Part shown: piece by piece, positions 8,389-16,756 of the stretch
Layout of the letters: each line of letters begins with the position of its first letter
Numbering within the stretch: the stretch's first letter is position 1
Source: Raineyella sp. W15-4
GTDB taxonomy: Bacteria; Actinomycetota; Actinomycetes; Propionibacteriales; Propionibacteriaceae
Length of the DNA stretch: 64,000 nt
Assembly (NCBI RefSeq): GCF_033170155.1
Contig: NZ_CP137079.1
Coordinates: 1,674,001-1,738,000 of the forward strand
Direction: 5' to 3'
Translations under genes and position numbers: made by a program
Notes under the pieces: model-generated
Told to the model about the DNA's origin: nothing
What the model saw: the letters and a program-made list of their open reading frames with translations, nothing else
Database searches by the model: none

Positions 8389-8480
8389 AGTCTGTCCTGA
8401 ACCCTCGACCCCTCCCTCAGCTTGAGGTGCCGGATGAGCGTGTCGCCGCTCGGCGACCGTCCCCGCCCGGGCCTCCTGGC

Positions 8481-8486
8481 TAATGT
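8481..8486 (+). promoter_or_regulatory. -10 element (TAATGT) for second MerR gene
   Basis: TAATGT lies about 48 bases before ATG 8535. The start has a purine-rich ribosome-binding site (GGAAGGCGGAG at 8521-8531), so this transcript would have a short leader. Confidence 0.4.
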
Positions 8487-8534
8487 CAACGTCGTCAGCT
8501 CGACAGGCGAGCAGGTCATCGGAAGGCGGAGATC

Positions 8535-9113
8535 ATGAGCAGCACGGGCACCCCGACTCCCCGGAACGAGCCTCCGGTGGCCCAGGGCACGCTCTTCGAC
8601 GGCGATTTCGCCCCGGTCCCGGAAGACGTGGGTTTCCGCGGCCCGGTCGCCGCCAAGGCAGCCGACATCACCTACCGCCAGCTCGACTACTGGGCCCGCA
8701 TCGGTCTGGTCACCCCCGGCGTACGCGGCGCGACCGGGTCGGGCAGCGCCCGGCTCTACAGCTTCCGCGACATCCTGCTGCTGAAGGTCATCAAGCGGCT
8801 GCTCAGCGCCGGCGTCTCCCTGCAGCAGATCCGTACCGCGATCGACTATCTGCGTGACCGCGGGGTGGAGGACCTCACCGAGGTGACGCTGATCAGTGAC
8901 GGCGCGTCGGTGTACGAGTGCACCCGCGACGACGAGGTGATCGACCTGCTCAAGGGCGGCCAGGGCATGTTCGGCATCGCCATCGGGTCGGTGTGGCGCG
9001 ACGTCGAGGGCTCCCTCGCCGAGCTGCCCGCCGAGCGCAACGCCGAGGAGTCCCCGACCGTCGTGCCCGGCGACGAGCTCGCCGCCCGGCGCCGCCGTCG
9101 TCAGGCCAGCTGA
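8535..9113 (+). CDS. MerR-family regulator, Rv1830-like
   Basis: A 192-residue MerR-type regulator, the position and length of Rv1830 (McdR, linked to mycobacterial cell division). The helix-turn-helix and wing lie at about residues 45-110 (ITYRQLDYWARIGLVTPGVRGATGSGSAR). A conserved C-terminal region follows (VTLISDGASVYECTRDDEVIDLLKGGQGMFGI), and the tail is basic. It completes the block that runs from DUF881 to here. The ligand, if any, is unknown. Confidence 0.88.
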   Translation: MSSTGTPTPRNEPPVAQGTLFDGDFAPVPEDVGFRGPVAAKAADITYRQLDYWARIGLVTPGVRGATGSGSARLYSFRDILLLKVIKRLLSAGVSLQQIRTAIDYLRDRGVEDLTEVTLISDGASVYECTRDDEVIDLLKGGQGMFGIAIGSVWRDVEGSLAELPAERNAEESPTVVPGDELAARRRRRQAS

Positions 9114-9151
9114 CCCCCCGACGACCGTCCTCGGGCCCGGAGAACGCGGCG

Positions 9152-10303
9152 ATGACCAGGCTGCAGGAGCTGCTGGCCCGGGCGAAACGGATCCCGTGGA
9201 TCGCCCACCTGCTGCGGATGCAGGACCGGTACGGCACCCGACTCGGCGACCAGTTCGCCGGCGCGATCACCTACTTCTCGGTGCTGGCACTCGTGCCGCT
9301 GCTGATGATCACCTTCGCCGGCATCGGCTTCACCCTCACCGTCGTACGCCCCGATCTGCTGGTCCTCGTCGAGGAGGCGATCACCCGCCAGCTGTCCGGC
9401 ATCGGAGCCGAGCTGCAGCAGACGATCTCCGGGGTCGTCCGCAGCTTCCTGCTGAACTGGGGGGCGATCGGCCTGGTCGGCCTGCTGTCCGGCATCTACT
9501 CCGCCTCGGGCTGGGCCGGCAACCTCAAGAGCGCCATCCGTGCCCAGACGCGCCCGCAGTTCGACCTGGCCGAGCGGAAACGCGGCATCGTCCTGGAGAC
9601 CCTGATCAATGTCGGACTGATGCTGGGTCTGCTCGTGCTCGTCCCGCTCACCGTCGCGCTGGCAAACGCCTCGACCACGCTGACCGATCAGCTGCTGCAC
9701 CTCCTCGGTGCGGACGCGATCCCCGGCGTCGGGGTGGCGCTGCGACTCCTCGGGATCGTCGCCTCCGGCGCGTCCGGCTGGGTGCTCTTCCTCTACCTGC
9801 TGACCGTGTTCCCGGAGGAGACCTTCGCCTTCGGAGTGATGGGGCGGGCCGCGCTGGTCGGTTCGGTCGGGTTGGGCCTGCTGGAGTACCTGACCAGCTT
9901 CCTCATCGGCAGCTTCACCAGCAACCCGGCCGCCGCACTGTTCGGCCCGGTCATCGTGCTGATGCTGTTCCTCAACCTGTTCGCCCGGCTGATCCTCTAC
10001 GTCGCGGCATGGATGGCGACCGCCGTCCAGCAGGCCAATCCGCTCCGTCTCCAGGACATCGACGCCCCGCTGGCCGAGGTCACCGCCAGCACGGTCACCG
10101 CCGCCCGGGTGGCCGATGCCGACGAGGACCGGTTCGCCGCGGCGCTCACCCCGCCGGCCGGCACCCCCCAGGTCAGCCGCGGGACGGCGGTCCGGAACGC
10201 CCGGATGGCACTGCACACCGGGTGGCTCACCGGGGCGGCGGCCGGGATGGGACTGGGGGCATTGTTGGCCGCCCTGACACGTCTCGGGGCGCGTCGACGC
10301 TGA
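9152..10303 (+). CDS. YihY/BrkB-family inner membrane protein
   Basis: A 383-residue protein with six predicted hydrophobic segments and the YihY/virulence factor BrkB signature (GDQFAGAITYFSVLALVPLLMITFAGIGF near the N-terminus, and FGPVIVLMLFLNLFARLILYVAAW later). Some members were once annotated as RNase BN, which is now known to be wrong for this family, and the function is unknown. I place the start at ATG 9152. The open frame extends upstream, but that part is a shadow of the MerR gene. It converges on pfp. Confidence 0.85.
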   Translation: MTRLQELLARAKRIPWIAHLLRMQDRYGTRLGDQFAGAITYFSVLALVPLLMITFAGIGFTLTVVRPDLLVLVEEAITRQLSGIGAELQQTISGVVRSFLLNWGAIGLVGLLSGIYSASGWAGNLKSAIRAQTRPQFDLAERKRGIVLETLINVGLMLGLLVLVPLTVALANASTTLTDQLLHLLGADAIPGVGVALRLLGIVASGASGWVLFLYLLTVFPEETFAFGVMGRAALVGSVGLGLLEYLTSFLIGSFTSNPAAALFGPVIVLMLFLNLFARLILYVAAWMATAVQQANPLRLQDIDAPLAEVTASTVTAARVADADEDRFAAALTPPAGTPQVSRGTAVRNARMALHTGWLTGAAAGMGLGALLAALTRLGARRR

Positions 10304-10458
10304 GCGCCGCCCGGGGCACCGGACAGGGCGCCGACCGGACCGGTGGGCGCCGACGGGCCTGGACCCCACCACTCGGGCGTCCCCGGAGACGGCCGTAGGG
10401 ACGACCGCCGAGGCGGCCGCCCCCACGAGCGGAAGAGCGGAATTCAGCCGGGCCCGGA

Positions 10459-11685
10459 TCAGTCCTCGAGCGGCCTGGTGGACTTCGGCATCGGCTGGCC
10501 GATCTGGCGCAGCATCTCGGTGAACCACTCGGCGGTCAGGTCGAACGGCTTGCCGCCCTTGATCCGCTCGAACTCGATGGCGCGCAGCTGGTCGCCACGC
10601 TCCTCGTCGTTGCCGATCACACCGGGCACCTTCTCCAGCGCCGACTCCACCGCGAGGTCGCACATCGAGGAGATCAGGTCGACGTCCCACTCCACCGGTG
10701 CAGCGGACCGGGAGTAGTAGCCGGACTTCTGGACCAGCACCTTCTCCGCGCCGATCCGCTCGGCGAACTGGCTGGCGAACCAGGTGCCCGGGTTGATCTT
10801 GTCGAGCTTGACGTGCCCGAAGGCGTCCCGCGGCACCTCCTCGCCGGCCTCCTCCAGCTCCTGCACGATGCCCTCGACACCGGCGCCCTCGGACAGGAAG
10901 ATCGTCACGTTGCCGACCCGGTCCATGATCTCCTTGAGCCGGGTCGCTTCGTCGTCGATGCTGAACTCGTCCTCGGGGACGTACACCGCGTGGACCTCCC
11001 AGGCCTCCCGGCTGAGCCCGATCTCGGGCAGCCAGGCGCGGGTGTCCAGCCAGTTGCGGTATTCCCGGGCGGTGGCGGCGGTCAGCCAGCCGCAGTGGCG
11101 CCCCATCACCTCGTGGACGATGAGTTCGCGGCCGACGGAGTTGTGCTCGGCGACGATGTTGCGGGCGAAGATCGCGCCCATCTCGGCGGCCGTCTGGGCA
11201 CCGAGCGACTGGCGGATCGGGACGATGTCGTTGTCGATGGTCTTCGGCAGGCCGACGACGGTGAGCTCGTAGTCGTGGTCGCGCAGGTAGGCGGCCAGGT
11301 CGGCGGCGGTCGTGTTGGTGTCGTCCCCGCCGATGGTGTGCAGGATCTCGACGCCGTCCGTGATCAGACGGTCGGCCGCGACCTTGAGGGCGTTCTCGCC
11401 GGGCTGGATCAGGCCGCGCTCGAGCAGGTCCTTCTCGTTGGTGAGCTTGACGCGCGAGTTGCCGATCGGCGACCCGCCGTAGGTGTGGAGCAGACCGGCG
11501 CTCTCGCGGACGGCCGGCGTCACGGTGAGGTAGTCACCCTGCAGGAGACCTTGGTATCCGTGCTTGTACGCGATGATCTCGCGCTCGGGGGCGATCTCCG
11601 TGTAGCGCTGGATGAGACCGCCGATGGCGGAGGACAGACAGGGGGCGAAGCCACCGGCCGTCAGCAGAGCTACCTTGCCCGGCAT
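10459..11685 (-). CDS. pfp: Pyrophosphate-fructose 6-phosphate 1-phosphotransferase
   Basis: A 408-residue phosphofructokinase. Two motif positions mark it as PPi-dependent: GGDDTN at 119-124, where ATP enzymes have GGDGS, and PKTIDND at 147-153, where the lysine replaces the glycine of ATP enzymes. It interconverts fructose 6-phosphate and fructose 1,6-bisphosphate reversibly using pyrophosphate, a hallmark of propionic acid bacteria. The ATG at 11685 has GAAAGG 7 bases upstream on its strand. The much longer open frame upstream is spurious. Confidence 0.95.
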   Translation of the reverse strand: MPGKVALLTAGGFAPCLSSAIGGLIQRYTEIAPEREIIAYKHGYQGLLQGDYLTVTPAVRESAGLLHTYGGSPIGNSRVKLTNEKDLLERGLIQPGENALKVAADRLITDGVEILHTIGGDDTNTTAADLAAYLRDHDYELTVVGLPKTIDNDIVPIRQSLGAQTAAEMGAIFARNIVAEHNSVGRELIVHEVMGRHCGWLTAATAREYRNWLDTRAWLPEIGLSREAWEVHAVYVPEDEFSIDDEATRLKEIMDRVGNVTIFLSEGAGVEGIVQELEEAGEEVPRDAFGHVKLDKINPGTWFASQFAERIGAEKVLVQKSGYYSRSAAPVEWDVDLISSMCDLAVESALEKVPGVIGNDEERGDQLRAIEFERIKGGKPFDLTAEWFTEMLRQIGQPMPKSTRPLED

Positions 11686-11719
11686 GTGAATACCTTTCGT
11701 TCGTGAACTGGACGCGACA

Positions 11720-11725
11720 AGCCTA
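11720..11725 (-). promoter_or_regulatory. -10 element (TAGGCT) for pfp
   Basis: TAGGCT on the minus strand gives a predicted leader of about 27 bases containing the GAAAGG ribosome-binding site of pfp. Confidence 0.5.
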
Positions 11726-11850
11726 AAGCGCTTCCACCGGGGTCGACGGGGCGGGGTGGCCGTGGCCGCCACCTGGCGAACCGCCGGCGTGTCATCATGC
11801 CCGTGGCCGTACGTGGGCGACACCGCGGCGGGGGAGAGCAGGGGGAGCCG

Positions 11851-12288
11851 ATGACGACGTACGTGGCGCGCAGTGGACCGGCTCGATCGGTGCGGCGACG
11901 TGACCAGCGGGGGCACGCTCTGTCGGTGATGGTGCTGGTGGTCACCGCCGCGCTGGGGCTGATGGCCGGCCTGGTGGTCGACGGCGGCCGGCAGGTGACC
12001 GCCACGAGACGGGCCACCGCGGTCGCCGAGCAGGCCGCCCGAGCCGCCTCCGATGCCGCAGCGGCATCGGCGTTGGAGGGCAGCCCCGATCCGCAGGCAG
12101 CCACCGCCGCGGCGCGCGCGGTGCTGGCGGCCGAGCCGGAGGTCACCGGGACAGTGACGGTCCGGCCCGGCCTGCGGATCCGCGTCGATACCCAGGCCGA
12201 ACGGCCCACGGTGTTCCTCTCGGCGATCGGCATCGGCAGCGTCCACGCCAGCGCCTCGGCCACCGCGGATCTGGTCCGGGTCCGCTGA
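11851..12288 (+). CDS. TadE/TadG-like pilus-assembly-type protein, orphan
   Basis: A 145-residue protein with a short basic N-terminus, then one hydrophobic helix (ALSVMVLVVTAALGLMAGLVVDGG) followed by an alanine-rich helix (RQVTATRRATAVAEQAARAASDAAAASA). This is the layout of Tad/TadG-like pseudopilin proteins. In tad loci such proteins are exported by the TadA/B/C machine, but no tadA, tadB or tadC gene is in the window, so partner and function are unknown. ATG 11851 has GGGGGAG just upstream and is preferred over an earlier in-frame ATG at 11797. Confidence 0.6.
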   Translation: MTTYVARSGPARSVRRRDQRGHALSVMVLVVTAALGLMAGLVVDGGRQVTATRRATAVAEQAARAASDAAAASALEGSPDPQAATAAARAVLAAEPEVTGTVTVRPGLRIRVDTQAERPTVFLSAIGIGSVHASASATADLVRVR

Positions 12289-12337
12289 CGTCGGGGCCCG
12301 CTGAGCGGCCGGGCGCGTCGCCGCCGAGCCGGGACGG

Positions 12338-13480
12338 TCAGTCCAGACTGGCGGCCATCCGGGAGACCGCCTCGGTGAGGATCTCCGGGGAGGTGGCCAG
12401 GTTGAGGCGTACGTGCCCCCGGCCGACCGAGCCGAAGGCCGGGCCCGGATTGAGGGCGACCCGGGCGGCATCCCGGAAGTGCCGGTAGGGGTCCTGGAGT
12501 CCGAGGGCGGTGCAGTCCAGCCAGGCCAGATAGGTCGCGTTGCCGGGCAGCTGGGTCACCGCCGGCAGCTTCTCGGCCAGCAGCCGGTCCACCAGCGTCC
12601 GGTTCGCGGCGATCTCGCTGCGCAGCTGGGCCAGCCACGGTCGGCCCTCGTCGAGCGCGACGGTGTGGCTGAGCACTGCCAGGTGGCTGGCCGCCCCACG
12701 GGCGGCGTCGTACGGGACGGCGGCCAGGTCCTTCGTCGCGGCCGGACCGGCGACCATCACCGCGGCCTTCAGCCCGGCGAGGTTCCACGCCTTCGAGGCG
12801 CTGAACAGGACCAGCGCGTCCTCCGAGCCCGGCATCGACAGGTACGGCACGTAGTCGACGCCCGGATCGGTCAACGGGGCGTGGATCGCGTCGACGATCA
12901 CCCGGATCCGGTACTCGTGGGCGAGGCGTGCCACCGTCGCCAGGTCCTCCGCCGTGTGGGCCCGGCTGGTCGGATTGTGCGGGCTGGCGAGCAGGTAGGC
13001 GGTCGGCCGTACGCCGAGACGCCCGGAGAACGCCGCCTCGAGAGCGGCCAGGTCGAGGCTGCCGTCGGCGGCCATCGGCACCTCGAGGAGTTGACGGTCA
13101 GTTCCGGTGACGGCGGCGAAGAACGGCGGATAGACCGGCGGGTCGACCACCACGTGGTCGCCGGGGTGGGTGGTGACCTGGAGGGCATTGCGGATGCCGC
13201 CCATCACGTCGGGCATCAGGCCGATCCGGGCCGGGTCGAGCTCCAGTCCCCACTGGTCGGCGGCGAACCGGGCGACCGCCTGCTCGTAGACCGGGCCGGA
13301 CGGGTAGCCGGTGTCGCCGCGATCGATCGCGGCGTGCAGGGCAGCGGCCACCGGCGGAGCGATCCGGCAGTCCATCTCCGCGACCCACAGCGGCAGGACG
13401 TCCGGCGGGTAGCGGCGCCACTTCATCGAGGTGCGCATCCGCAACTCGGCCAGGGGGACGGTGAGGATCTCGTAGGTCAC
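12338..13480 (-). CDS. patB: PLP-dependent aminotransferase, MalY/PatB-type C-S lyase
   Basis: A 380-residue fold-type I PLP enzyme of the MalY/PatB branch, which mostly cleave the C-S bond of cystathionine or cysteine conjugates. The branch signature RxxxxKWRRYPPDVLPLWVAEMD is at the start, the PLP lysine is in SASKAWNLAGLK, and the phosphate-contacting ASPHNPTSR and RLNLATSPEIL elements are present. The start is GTG 13480 with no ribosome-binding site, 6 bases from a -10 hexamer. The exact substrate cannot be read from the sequence. Confidence 0.85.
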   Translation of the reverse strand: MTYEILTVPLAELRMRTSMKWRRYPPDVLPLWVAEMDCRIAPPVAAALHAAIDRGDTGYPSGPVYEQAVARFAADQWGLELDPARIGLMPDVMGGIRNALQVTTHPGDHVVVDPPVYPPFFAAVTGTDRQLLEVPMAADGSLDLAALEAAFSGRLGVRPTAYLLASPHNPTSRAHTAEDLATVARLAHEYRIRVIVDAIHAPLTDPGVDYVPYLSMPGSEDALVLFSASKAWNLAGLKAAVMVAGPAATKDLAAVPYDAARGAASHLAVLSHTVALDEGRPWLAQLRSEIAANRTLVDRLLAEKLPAVTQLPGNATYLAWLDCTALGLQDPYRHFRDAARVALNPGPAFGSVGRGHVRLNLATSPEILTEAVSRMAASLD

Positions 13481-13486
13481 GCCTGC

Positions 13487-13492
13487 AGACTA
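13487..13492 (-). promoter_or_regulatory. Leaderless -10 element (TAGTCT) for patB
   Basis: TAGTCT on the minus strand ends 6 bases before the GTG start of patB. The -10 hexamers of the divergent patB and yrdC genes lie only about 33 bases apart. Confidence 0.55.
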
Positions 13493-13525
13493 GTGTGCCG
13501 GCACCCGCGCCGGCGACGGCGGCGG

Positions 13526-13531
13526 TAGGCT
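13526..13531 (+). promoter_or_regulatory. Leaderless -10 element (TAGGCT) for yrdC-type gene
   Basis: TAGGCT ends 8 bases before ATG 13540, slightly longer than the usual 6. Confidence 0.5.
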
Positions 13532-13539
13532 GAGCGGTC

Positions 13540-14160
13540 ATGGCGAAGTATTTCGACGTCCACCCGGTCAACCCGCAGTCCCGGTCCATCCAGCAGGCGG
13601 TCGAGATCCTGCGTGCCGGTGGACTCGTGGCCTACCCGACCGACTCCTGCTACGCGCTCGGGTGCCGGCTGGGCAACAAGGAAGGGCTCGACCGGATCCG
13701 GCAGATCCGCAAGCTCGACGACAAGCACCACTTCACCCTGGTGTGCTCGAACTTCGCCCAGTTGGGCCAGTACGTCCAGATGGACAATGCCGTCTTCCGG
13801 GCGGTGAAGGCCGCCACCCCCGGCCCGTACACCTTCATCCTGCCGGCGACCCGGGAAGTGCCGAAGGCGATGGTGCACCCGAAGAAGCGTACGGTCGGCG
13901 TCCGGGTGCCCCGGCACGTGACCGCACTGGCCCTGCTCGATGCGCTGGGGGAGCCGTTGGTGTCGAGCACACTGCTGCTGCCGGGCTTCGACGAGCCGCT
14001 GACCGACGGCTGGCAGATCAAGGAGGAGCTCGACCATCAGGTGGATGCGGTGATCGACTCCGGCGACTGCGGCGTCGAGCCGACCACCGTGGTGAACTTC
14101 ACCGGCGACGAGGTCACCGTCGACAGGGTCGGCGCGGGGGATCCGACCCCGTTCCTGTGA
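13540..14160 (+). CDS. YciO/YrdC/Sua5-domain protein
   Basis: A 206-residue single-domain protein of the YrdC/Sua5 family, closest in look to the YciO subfamily (IQQAVEILRAGGLVAYPTDSCYALGCRLGNKEGLDRI, then KHHFTLVCSNFAQL and PGPYTFILPATREVPK). Sua5/YrdC proteins make the threonylcarbamoyl-AMP needed for t6A tRNA modification. YciO members share the fold, but their cellular task is less clear. It lacks the extra Sua5 domain. Confidence 0.85.
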   Translation: MAKYFDVHPVNPQSRSIQQAVEILRAGGLVAYPTDSCYALGCRLGNKEGLDRIRQIRKLDDKHHFTLVCSNFAQLGQYVQMDNAVFRAVKAATPGPYTFILPATREVPKAMVHPKKRTVGVRVPRHVTALALLDALGEPLVSSTLLLPGFDEPLTDGWQIKEELDHQVDAVIDSGDCGVEPTTVVNFTGDEVTVDRVGAGDPTPFL

Positions 14161-14183
14161 TCCTCCTGCTGCTCCGTCGCGGC

Positions 14184-14203
14184 GCTCCGGTCAGTGCCGG
14201 AGC
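14184..14203. terminator. Hairpin between convergent genes
   Basis: A perfect 7-bp stem GCTCCGG/CCGGAGC around a 6-base loop lies at the meeting point of the yrdC-type and DUF4921 genes and could end both transcripts. It covers the DUF4921 stop codon. Confidence 0.45.
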
Positions 14204-15531
14204 TGCTCGATGTAGCGCAGCGAGTTGGGCTCGCACTTCGCCTCGGTCGCGATCCGCATCGGGGCGATCCGGCCGCGGTCACGCAGCTCGTACAGCCGGG
14301 GAACGACCCGGTCGCGGACGGTGGTGGGGGACAGGGTGTTGAGGTAGATCTTCGTCCCGCCCTCGAAACCGGCCAGGTTCGACACCCGCCACTTGAGCAT
14401 GATCCGCCACGGCATCGGCTCCAGTACGTCGATCGGGCGGTGGTACCACTCCTCGTTGCTGGGCACGTCGACACCGGTGGCGGCGTGGCAGGCGTGCAGC
14501 AGGTCCGACATCGCCCGGACCTCCTCGTCGGTGGCCTTCCACGGCACCGCCGCGGCGCTCTTGGAGTAGACCTCCAGGGTGGGATAGCGGTGTCCGAACC
14601 CGGCGAAGGCGACCGCGTGGTCGTTCTCGGCGACGACGAGGTTGTGGTAGCCGGCGTAGTTCACCGCGGCCTCGTTGTAGAGGTTCGGGTTGGCCCGGAT
14701 CCGCTCGATCTCCAGCTCGTTGTTGACCCCGCGCTCGTCGATCGCGACCAGCTGTTTGTGCAGGTGGTCGAAGGAGGCACCGGCTGGCTTGAGCCAGTTC
14801 TGGAAGGCTGCCACGTAGCGCACGTAGCGGTTCGCCGCGTAGAGCCGCTTCATCGCGTCGACGGTGAAGGTCATGTACCGGTAGTGCTCCTCCGGGGTGA
14901 GGGTTCCCGAGGAGGCGAGGCCGGTGTCGTCGTACGCCCCGTCGGCGAAGTGCCGCCGGGCGACGATCACGTCGTGGCCGCCGCCGAAGAAACCTGCCGC
15001 CTGGGCCCGCCGCTCGTCCTCGGTGAGTGCCGCCCAGTCGCTGTTGTTGAGCCCGGCGGCCCGCATCCGGGTCTGGACGATCCGCAGGACGTGGTCGCGG
15101 CCGACCGTGGTGGCCAGGTAGTCGTCCATCCGGCGCTGCAGGTCGGCGGGCATCTGGTAGCCGTAGTTGCGGGACCAGTAGTCGTACGACACGATCTCGA
15201 ACAGGTTCGGGATCCGGCGGAACTCGGCGACGGTGTCGTGGAGATGGTCGGCGCCCACCCCGTCGAGCTGCCGCCAGTGGTCGCCCTCGCGGACCAGCCG
15301 GGACTTCTCCGGCGGCGTCTCGAGGTAGCGCTGTTCACAGAACGCGCACCACCGGCCCTGGTCGTCGGTCCGCAGCGGCTGGGGGTCGGGGTGGCTGATG
15401 CCCAGCGGTCGGTGCCCTCGACCCGGCACGGTCCACACCTCGGTGCCGCTGAACGGGTTGACCTGCTTGATCGTGCCGTCGGCCATCTCCTGCATGAGCT
15501 GCGCGGATGGAATGAGCACTGCTGAGGACAT
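14191..15531 (-). CDS. DUF4921 family, galactose-1-phosphate uridylyltransferase-like protein
   Basis: A 446-residue protein of the HIT/GalT superfamily (DUF4921). The catalytic-type motif HLHKQ is visible in SFDHLHKQLVAID, where the second histidine would be nucleotidylated. An early pair in RWCAFCEQRYLETPPEKSR probably binds metal. It is thus a likely nucleotidyltransferase or phosphorylase acting on a sugar or nucleotide phosphate, but the substrate is unknown and there is no Leloir-pathway gene nearby. The start is well supported: AGGAGGGG lies 6 bases upstream and a -10 hexamer about 40 bases upstream. Confidence 0.8.
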   Translation of the reverse strand: MSSAVLIPSAQLMQEMADGTIKQVNPFSGTEVWTVPGRGHRPLGISHPDPQPLRTDDQGRWCAFCEQRYLETPPEKSRLVREGDHWRQLDGVGADHLHDTVAEFRRIPNLFEIVSYDYWSRNYGYQMPADLQRRMDDYLATTVGRDHVLRIVQTRMRAAGLNNSDWAALTEDERRAQAAGFFGGGHDVIVARRHFADGAYDDTGLASSGTLTPEEHYRYMTFTVDAMKRLYAANRYVRYVAAFQNWLKPAGASFDHLHKQLVAIDERGVNNELEIERIRANPNLYNEAAVNYAGYHNLVVAENDHAVAFAGFGHRYPTLEVYSKSAAAVPWKATDEEVRAMSDLLHACHAATGVDVPSNEEWYHRPIDVLEPMPWRIMLKWRVSNLAGFEGGTKIYLNTLSPTTVRDRVVPRLYELRDRGRIAPMRIATEAKCEPNSLRYIEQLRH

Positions 15532-15570
15532 CGTGATCCCCTCCTGTTTCCCTGCCTGCTGCCAGGCGTC

Positions 15571-15576
15571 AGCCTA
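15571..15576 (-). promoter_or_regulatory. -10 element (TAGGCT) for DUF4921 gene
   Basis: TAGGCT on the minus strand gives a leader of about 30 bases that contains AGGAGGGG (15538-15545). Confidence 0.5.
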
Positions 15577-15690
15577 GCGACGGGACGGGGACAGCGCGGG
15601 GAAGCCGCCGATCGGGAACCGTCGATCGGCACGTGCCGGCTGTGGCGCCGTCGACCGGCACGGAGCCGATCGGAGGGGGTTGGTCCGCGG

Positions 15691-16644
15691 CTAACCGGTG
15701 GCCAGGCCGGGGACCCGGCGCCCGCGGATCCTGCGCAGTTCGTGGGCATGCCCGGCCAGCGCCTCGTCCTCCGCCGAGACGGGCGACCACTGCGGGATGT
15801 CGGCCAGCCGACCGTCGTGGTCGCGGACCCCGTAGGTGATGGCGCAGTGGGTGGTGAGCTCGCGCCGGTCGGTGCGGGGATCGCCGGAGCGTACGTGCAC
15901 CGAGATGTCCATCGTCTTGCGGTTGGTCCGCAGCAGCCGGGCTTCCAGCTCGACGACGTGGCCGATCTGGATCGGCCGGTAGAACCGGACGCCACCGGAG
16001 TAGACGACGGTCGGCGTCATCCCGGACCATTGGCTGGCGCAGAGCCAGGCCGCCTGGTCGATCCATTCCATCGCGGTGCCGCCGTGGACCTTGCCGCCCC
16101 AGTTGACGTCGGTCGGCTGGGCCAGGAAGCGGGTGACGACCTTCGGGGCGGTGCCGGCGTCGGTGTAGGCCTGGCGGGCCATCTCCTCCTCGATCTCCTT
16201 GCGGACCTCGGCCCGCCCGACTGCGCCCTTCGCGTGGGCCCGCTCCTTGGCGGTGATCGGGTCGAACTCCGGGACCGGCACCGAGTGCCCCTGGCCGTCG
16301 GTGGCGACGAAGATCACCAGACAGTTGGTCGCCTCGGCCCAGCGCAGGGTCTTCGGGTCGGAGTGGCGCACGGTGCACTGGATGTGCATCGAGGAGCGTC
16401 CGGTGTAGACGATCCGCGCCTCCACCTCCACCAGGTGCCCCGACGGGATGCCGTGGCGGAAGGAGACGTGCCCGACGTACGCGGTGACGCAGTAGCGGCC
16501 GCTCCAGCTCGCGGCGACGGCGTACGCGGCCTTGTCGATCCACTCCAGGATCCGTCCTCCGTTGACGATGTCCTCACCGTCGAACAGGACGTCGGTGGGG
16601 GCGGCGAGGAACCGCAGGGTCCCCATGGGGGATCGGGTGGGCAC
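15691..16644 (-). CDS. Acyl-CoA thioesterase, double hotdog
   Basis: A 317-residue protein built of two hotdog domains in tandem, each with the thioesterase pattern: GGRILEWIDKAAYAVAASW in the first half and HGGTAMEWIDQAAWLCASQW in the second. Such proteins hydrolyse acyl-CoA to free acid and CoA in the cytoplasm. The chosen start is GTG 16644, which has a GGAG 8 bases upstream. ATG 16626 is an alternative that would remove 6 residues. The chain-length preference is not predictable. Confidence 0.88.
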   Translation of the reverse strand: MPTRSPMGTLRFLAAPTDVLFDGEDIVNGGRILEWIDKAAYAVAASWSGRYCVTAYVGHVSFRHGIPSGHLVEVEARIVYTGRSSMHIQCTVRHSDPKTLRWAEATNCLVIFVATDGQGHSVPVPEFDPITAKERAHAKGAVGRAEVRKEIEEEMARQAYTDAGTAPKVVTRFLAQPTDVNWGGKVHGGTAMEWIDQAAWLCASQWSGMTPTVVYSGGVRFYRPIQIGHVVELEARLLRTNRKTMDISVHVRSGDPRTDRRELTTHCAITYGVRDHDGRLADIPQWSPVSAEDEALAGHAHELRRIRGRRVPGLATG

Positions 16645-16756
16645 AGGACTGCTCCGTTCTGCTGGGTCCGGCCCACTATCTCAGGCGGTGGAGCGGCCCG
16701 GGGGCGGATCGTGCCGCCGCGGGAAACACGGCCTGACCCGCCGGCGCCGCCCGGGG

